A DNA stretch of 17,601 nucleotides from an uncultured Clostridia bacterium. GTDB taxonomy: Bacteria > Bacillota > Clostridia > Oscillospirales > Ruminococcaceae. Below, one piece after another: positions 14,666 through 17,601 of the stretch. The DNA lies in the NCBI GenBank assembly GCA_947427325.1, contig CANEHP010000025.1, forward strand, positions 1-17,601, read 5' to 3'. The position numbers were made by a program, and so were the translations under genes. Each line of letters opens with the position of its first letter. The stretch's first letter is position 1. Below the pieces are notes generated by a model, which had not been told where the DNA came from, did not search any database, and was given only the letters and a program-made list of their open reading frames with translations.

Positions 14666-16525
14666 TTACGGCTCGTTTTCCCCCGCTTCCCGTGTTTCGT
14701 TAGGCGCTTCGGTTTCAGGCACGGTTTCTGCCTCCGTTGTCACAGGCGGCTCGGTTTCGGGAACGGTGGTTTCGGGCGGCTTCTTTGCTATATAAACAAC
14801 AACCTCCTCGCTGTCGGCAATAGAAACCTCATCGCCAACCTCCTTGCTGCATCTTGCCACATTGCCCTCCTCCGTCTCCGAGGTTTCCTCCTCTTCGGTG
14901 CGGTACTTAATGCCAAGATCTGCCAGCTGCTTTACATATTCCTCGGCGGAAATATCCTTATACTCGGGCAAAGCCACCTTTTCGGGGCCCTTGCTCACAA
15001 CTACGCTGATTTCCGTTCCGCCGGTAACAAAAGTGCCTTCTTTTATAGATTGGCTGATTATCTGACCTGCCTTAACCTCGCTGCTGAAATCATAGGTGGG
15101 GTTAAAGATAAGGTAGGAATATTGGCTGATTGTGCTTACAGTGGCAAATACAGTATTTCTGAAATCGGGAAGCTGATAGGTTTCTCCCACATTTACACTT
15201 GACGCATCGGTTGTGGGATTAAGATTTTCATCAGACAGCTCAGCGGTGATTTCTGCAGAGGTAGTTCGCACAGACGGGGTTGAATTGCTTGTGGGAACAT
15301 TATCCTCTTCTCCTCCCGACGAAGCGGTAATTATCATTGCCAGCAAAAAGCCTACAATAATAACGCCTAAGAAAGACGCTATAACAATAAACTTTATTTT
15401 ATCCTTCTTGATTTGACTTTTTGCCTTAGCGCTGCTTACGGGCTTTGACGGTCTGACATAATTGACATTTTCGCCGGTTTTGGCGCCGCCCTGTCCATGG
15501 AGAGATTTTCCCTGTACGGCTTTAATGTCGGGAATGGCAATTTCGGCAGACGAATCCGTAACAGGAGCAGGCTGTTCAAAAAGCCTGTCTACAAATTCGC
15601 TGATGGTGGAAATTCTGTCGTTGGATTCCAAAGCCATACCTTTTACAATAACATCGGAAACATTTTTCGGAATATTTCGATTTATCAGCATAGGCTCTAC
15701 CATTGAATCGCCGACAAGCCTTTCCGCCGCTGTGGGAGGGGTTATTCCGGTAAGGCAGCGGTAAAGCAGTGCGGATATTCCGTAAACGTCAGTCCAGCTT
15801 CCGTTTCTTCTTGCGCTGGAATACTGCTCGGGAGGGGCGTAGCCGCCAAATACCTCATAGCCTATATCGCTGTCTGAGGTGCGTGCGGCGCTTATGGAAA
15901 ACCCTATCAGCTTAAGCTCGTTATTTTCCGATACAAAAATAGTAGACGGACTTATCCCCCGATGTATTATACCCAAGCCGTGCAGCATGCTCAGCGTCGT
16001 AAGAACGGGCGGAAAAAGCTCCTTTACCTGCTCCCAGGACAGCACCTCCCCGCAGCCGGCAAGATAGGCTTTAAGGCTTATTCCGCCTATATAGTCCATA
16101 ACGGCGTAAGCTGTGTTGTTTTCTTTAAACACATCCAAAACCATTTGAATGCAGCCTGTGCTTGAGGAACGCATAAGGGTGGAGTGCAGTTCTATAAATT
16201 CCGCCAAATAGGTTTTGTACAAAGGAAGCTTTTCGGATTTAACAGTAACGGCTTCACTGTCCCTATCTCTTACGCAGAGAGTGTCGGGCATATACTCGCG
16301 GACAGTAACCTTCTTTTTAAGCCTGGTATCAAAGCCCATATAAAGAGCAGATTCTCCGCAGCGGCTTATAAGCTTTCCCACAACATATCTGCCTGCCAAA
16401 AACGTTTCGGGCGCAAGATAGGACGGATTGTAGGATTCGGCGTCAAAAGAACCGCATACGGGGCAAATACCGTCAGAGCCAAGTTCCCTCATACAGCTCA
16501 TACATAAATTTGTTTTTTTCTTCAT
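14666..16525 (-). CDS. Zinc-ribbon/kinase-fold/PASTA membrane protein, probable pseudokinase
   Basis: This 619-residue protein has a four-cysteine zinc ribbon (Cys8, Cys11, Cys21, Cys24), a Ser/Thr kinase fold (about 44-315), a linker and one membrane helix (379-400). Two extracellular PASTA-like repeats follow (about 449-513 and 515-582), then a Thr/Pro/Glu tail. PASTA domains of this family sense peptidoglycan or lipid II. The kinase core is degenerate: VAIK reads VTVR (Arg76), HRD reads HRG (Gly190), DFG reads GFS (Gly208), and the glycine loop is poor (SRCGESALY). Structural motifs remain, namely APPEQYS (230-236), WTDVYG with Asp246, and the C lobe. The reading frame is intact. It therefore looks like a receptor-like pseudokinase rather than a dead gene. 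AAAGGTG just upstream supports the ATG. pheA and ispF follow on the same strand. No partner phosphatase or active kinase lies in the window. Confidence 0.9.
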   Translation of the reverse strand: MKKKTNLCMSCMRELGSDGICPVCGSFDAESYNPSYLAPETFLAGRYVVGKLISRCGESALYMGFDTRLKKKVTVREYMPDTLCVRDRDSEAVTVKSEKLPLYKTYLAEFIELHSTLMRSSSTGCIQMVLDVFKENNTAYAVMDYIGGISLKAYLAGCGEVLSWEQVKELFPPVLTTLSMLHGLGIIHRGISPSTIFVSENNELKLIGFSISAARTSDSDIGYEVFGGYAPPEQYSSARRNGSWTDVYGISALLYRCLTGITPPTAAERLVGDSMVEPMLINRNIPKNVSDVIVKGMALESNDRISTISEFVDRLFEQPAPVTDSSAEIAIPDIKAVQGKSLHGQGGAKTGENVNYVRPSKPVSSAKAKSQIKKDKIKFIVIASFLGVIIVGFLLAMIITASSGGEEDNVPTSNSTPSVRTTSAEITAELSDENLNPTTDASSVNVGETYQLPDFRNTVFATVSTISQYSYLIFNPTYDFSSEVKAGQIISQSIKEGTFVTGGTEISVVVSKGPEKVALPEYKDISAEEYVKQLADLGIKYRTEEEETSETEEGNVARCSKEVGDEVSIADSEEVVVYIAKKPPETTVPETEPPVTTEAETVPETEAPNETREAGENEP

Positions 16526-16735
16526 AAAACACCTTTTTTAAATAATTGAAAGACCCGTGTAAATACAATACCGATAAACGTTTAATAATCAAATAAACCT
16601 CAAAACAACCTGAAATGCAGGCAGAAACGTAAAACCTCAAATCGGTCGGCAAGGCCGACAAATCAACTGTCAGCTTTTTTACATCTCCGTGTTATCATTA
16701 CCCCGCAGATAACCCGCACCTTTCAGAGTTCCTTT

Positions 16736-16765
16736 GGCAATGCTGAAATTGGCAATGCTGAAATT
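16736..16765. repeat. 15-bp tandem duplication
   Basis: GGCAATGCTGAAATT occurs twice back to back (16736-16750 and 16751-16765) in the divergent intergenic region, with no associated gene or motif. Confidence 0.85.
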
Positions 16766-16885
16766 TCAAACGGTTATTGGTATAAATCATAGTATATTTT
16801 ATGCAGTTTAGCAGCAATCATTTAATTTTACCGTAATTTGCCGTTTATGTCAAGATAACTTTAACGGCGGCGGCGACGGTTTTTG

Positions 16886-16914
16886 TTGACAAATAAAGCC
16901 TTTGGTGATATATT
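16886..16914 (+). promoter_or_regulatory. Near-consensus promoter with a long downstream leader
   Basis: TTGACA (16886-16891) and TATATT (16909-16914) have a 17-base spacer. A perfect inverted repeat, GAAATT-AAG-AATTTC (16926-16940), lies just past the expected start and could be an operator. The nearest gene begins at 17132, so the leader would be about 210 bases, or a short RNA could be made here. Confidence 0.75.
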
Positions 16915-16963
16915 TGTTTTAGTTGGAAATTAAGAATTTCTGTCAGAATTTATATGTTTTAAT

Positions 16964-16985
16964 AAAAAAGTTACAAAAAAGTTAC
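16964..16985 (+). repeat. 11-bp tandem duplication in the leader
   Basis: AAAAAAGTTAC occurs twice (16964-16974 and 16975-16985) within the predicted leader of the small gene. A 5-bp hairpin, ATGCT-TCGGC-AGCAT, follows it at 16993-17007 with CGTTTTCTT after it, perhaps a weak attenuator. Confidence 0.75.
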
Positions 16986-17131
16986 AAATTCTTATGCTTC
17001 GGCAGCATCGTTTTCTTATGAATTTTTGCAGAGAGTATAATACCGATTTCTGATCCTTTTCACAAATTTGTCTGCACTCTGATTAAGAAACAGTGTAAGG
17101 CCCGGGACTTAAGACTATTTAAGGAGTAATT

Positions 17132-17452
17132 ATGTTTCTAAAAAAGAAAAAGAAATCCTCTATGACTGCAGAGCAGATGAAAAAGCTGGATAAAAGGCAG
17201 CTGAAGTATGTCACTCAAAGAGATTACGAAACAGGCGGAGAAAAGAAGTTAGGCGACGGGGGCGGAGTTAACATTATTGACGGAAACTTTACAATAGTCT
17301 GCCTCGGGAAAACGGTTTTTTCGGCGCCTTTAAAGGAGGTAACGGCGGGAGAGCTTATGGATTTGTCGGGCTTTACCGCCTATTACACCGACAAGGACGG
17401 AGAGAGGATAAGTATTGTTGCTAAATACAGCGACGGAAATGTGGGCTTGTAA
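17132..17452 (+). CDS. Unrecognised small protein, basic N terminus
   Basis: I do not recognise this 106-residue protein. It starts with a lysine-rich segment (FLKKKKKSS), then a charged helix (TAEQMKKLDKRQLKYVTQRDYE). The second half is beta-rich (about 45-106: VNIIDGNFTIVCLGKTVFSAPL, then GFTAYYTDKDGERISIVAKY). There is no signal peptide or membrane segment. AAGGAG with 5-6 bases before the ATG is an excellent ribosome site, and codon use matches the neighbouring genes, so it is probably real. It has a strong but distant promoter. The basic N terminus could bind membrane or nucleic acid, which is speculation. Confidence 0.75.
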   Translation: MFLKKKKKSSMTAEQMKKLDKRQLKYVTQRDYETGGEKKLGDGGGVNIIDGNFTIVCLGKTVFSAPLKEVTAGELMDLSGFTAYYTDKDGERISIVAKYSDGNVGL

Positions 17453-17562
17453 TAATTTTGTTACTTTTTAATCCGCTCCCGAAACAATGCGCCGAATCAC
17501 ACAAAAATCAGCCGTAAAATTGCCTTTTAACTGCTTTTTTTGTGAAAATCTTGTAAAAACAC

Positions 17563-17591
17563 TTAACATATTTTAAAAGATGTGATATAAT
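17563..17591 (+). promoter_or_regulatory. Near-consensus promoter at the right edge
   Basis: TTAACA (17563-17568) and TATAAT (17586-17591) are separated by exactly 17 bases, facing right. The gene it drives lies outside the window. Confidence 0.75.
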
Positions 17592-17601
17592 AACCTCAGA
17601 C

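Larger units (their letters stand above)
16526..17131. other. Intergenic region between the pseudokinase gene and a small plus-strand gene
   Basis: This 606-base divergent region contains a possible family C end fragment (about 16644-16680, with GTCGGC-AAG-GCCGAC then TCAACTGTCAGCTTTTTT). It also contains two short tandem duplications and a near-consensus plus-strand promoter. A weak TTGATT/TATTGT pair on the minus strand (about 16560-16590) may serve the pseudokinase gene. No RNA gene is recognised. Confidence 0.5.

Noticed and set aside
14666..16525. Frameshift or sequencing error explaining the loss of kinase motifs
   Set aside because: The frame is open throughout, the flanking conserved residues align, and the changed codons (CGC, GGG, GGG) are in-frame substitutions at three separate sites.

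Overview
The window looks like a chromosomal segment from a low-to-moderate GC, Gram-positive anaerobe of the Clostridia, probably Oscillospiraceae/Ruminococcaceae-like. The signs are AGGAG-type ribosome sites, sigma-A-like promoters with 17-base spacers, lipoboxes, an AI-2E-family permease, a PASTA-domain kinase-like receptor, glycogen synthase and DHHW-family surface proteins. The genus assignment is inference. I see no rRNA, tRNA, CRISPR array, transposase or phage gene.

Left part (1-7058): a small APH/choline-kinase-fold protein (+) is followed by a tract of intergenic repeats. Next come two minus-strand membrane-protein genes that probably form an operon (AI-2E permease, then a DUF1294 protein). 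An orphan glycogen synthase gene glgA (+) follows with its own promoter, then a PrsA/SurA-like foldase lipoprotein (+) with a very good promoter.

Middle part (7182-12543), all on the minus strand: three paralogous DHHW-family proteins with an SGNH/AlgX-like fold. Reading 5' to 3' on that strand they are one membrane-anchored long form, one lipoprotein, an unrecognised 233-residue soluble protein, and a second lipoprotein. All three carry a D-H-H-W block and a later K-[D/E]-S-Y-G-N serine block, which together look like the Asp/His and Ser of an O-acetyl-transfer or esterase centre. No MBOAT acyl-transfer partner lies in the window.

Right part (12909-17601): a minus-strand series of a zinc-ribbon/kinase-fold/TM/PASTA protein, pheA (chorismate mutase-prephenate dehydratase) and ispF. 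The kinase-fold protein has lost the VAIK lysine, the HRD aspartate and the DFG aspartate, so it reads as a membrane pseudokinase. A short unrecognised plus-strand gene with a strong distant promoter follows, and another strong promoter fires off the right edge.

The intergenic DNA is unusually structured. Family A is an approximately 162-bp long-palindrome element in three copies. The apical stem of its hairpin has different bases in copy A1 than in A2/A3 but pairs identically, which is covariation. Family C is bounded by terminal inverted repeats around AAAAATT...GTTGACAGTT (two copies, plus a possible end fragment). One C copy carries an inner block (B) that also occurs alone elsewhere. Several leaders also carry small perfect tandem duplications of 10-23 bp.
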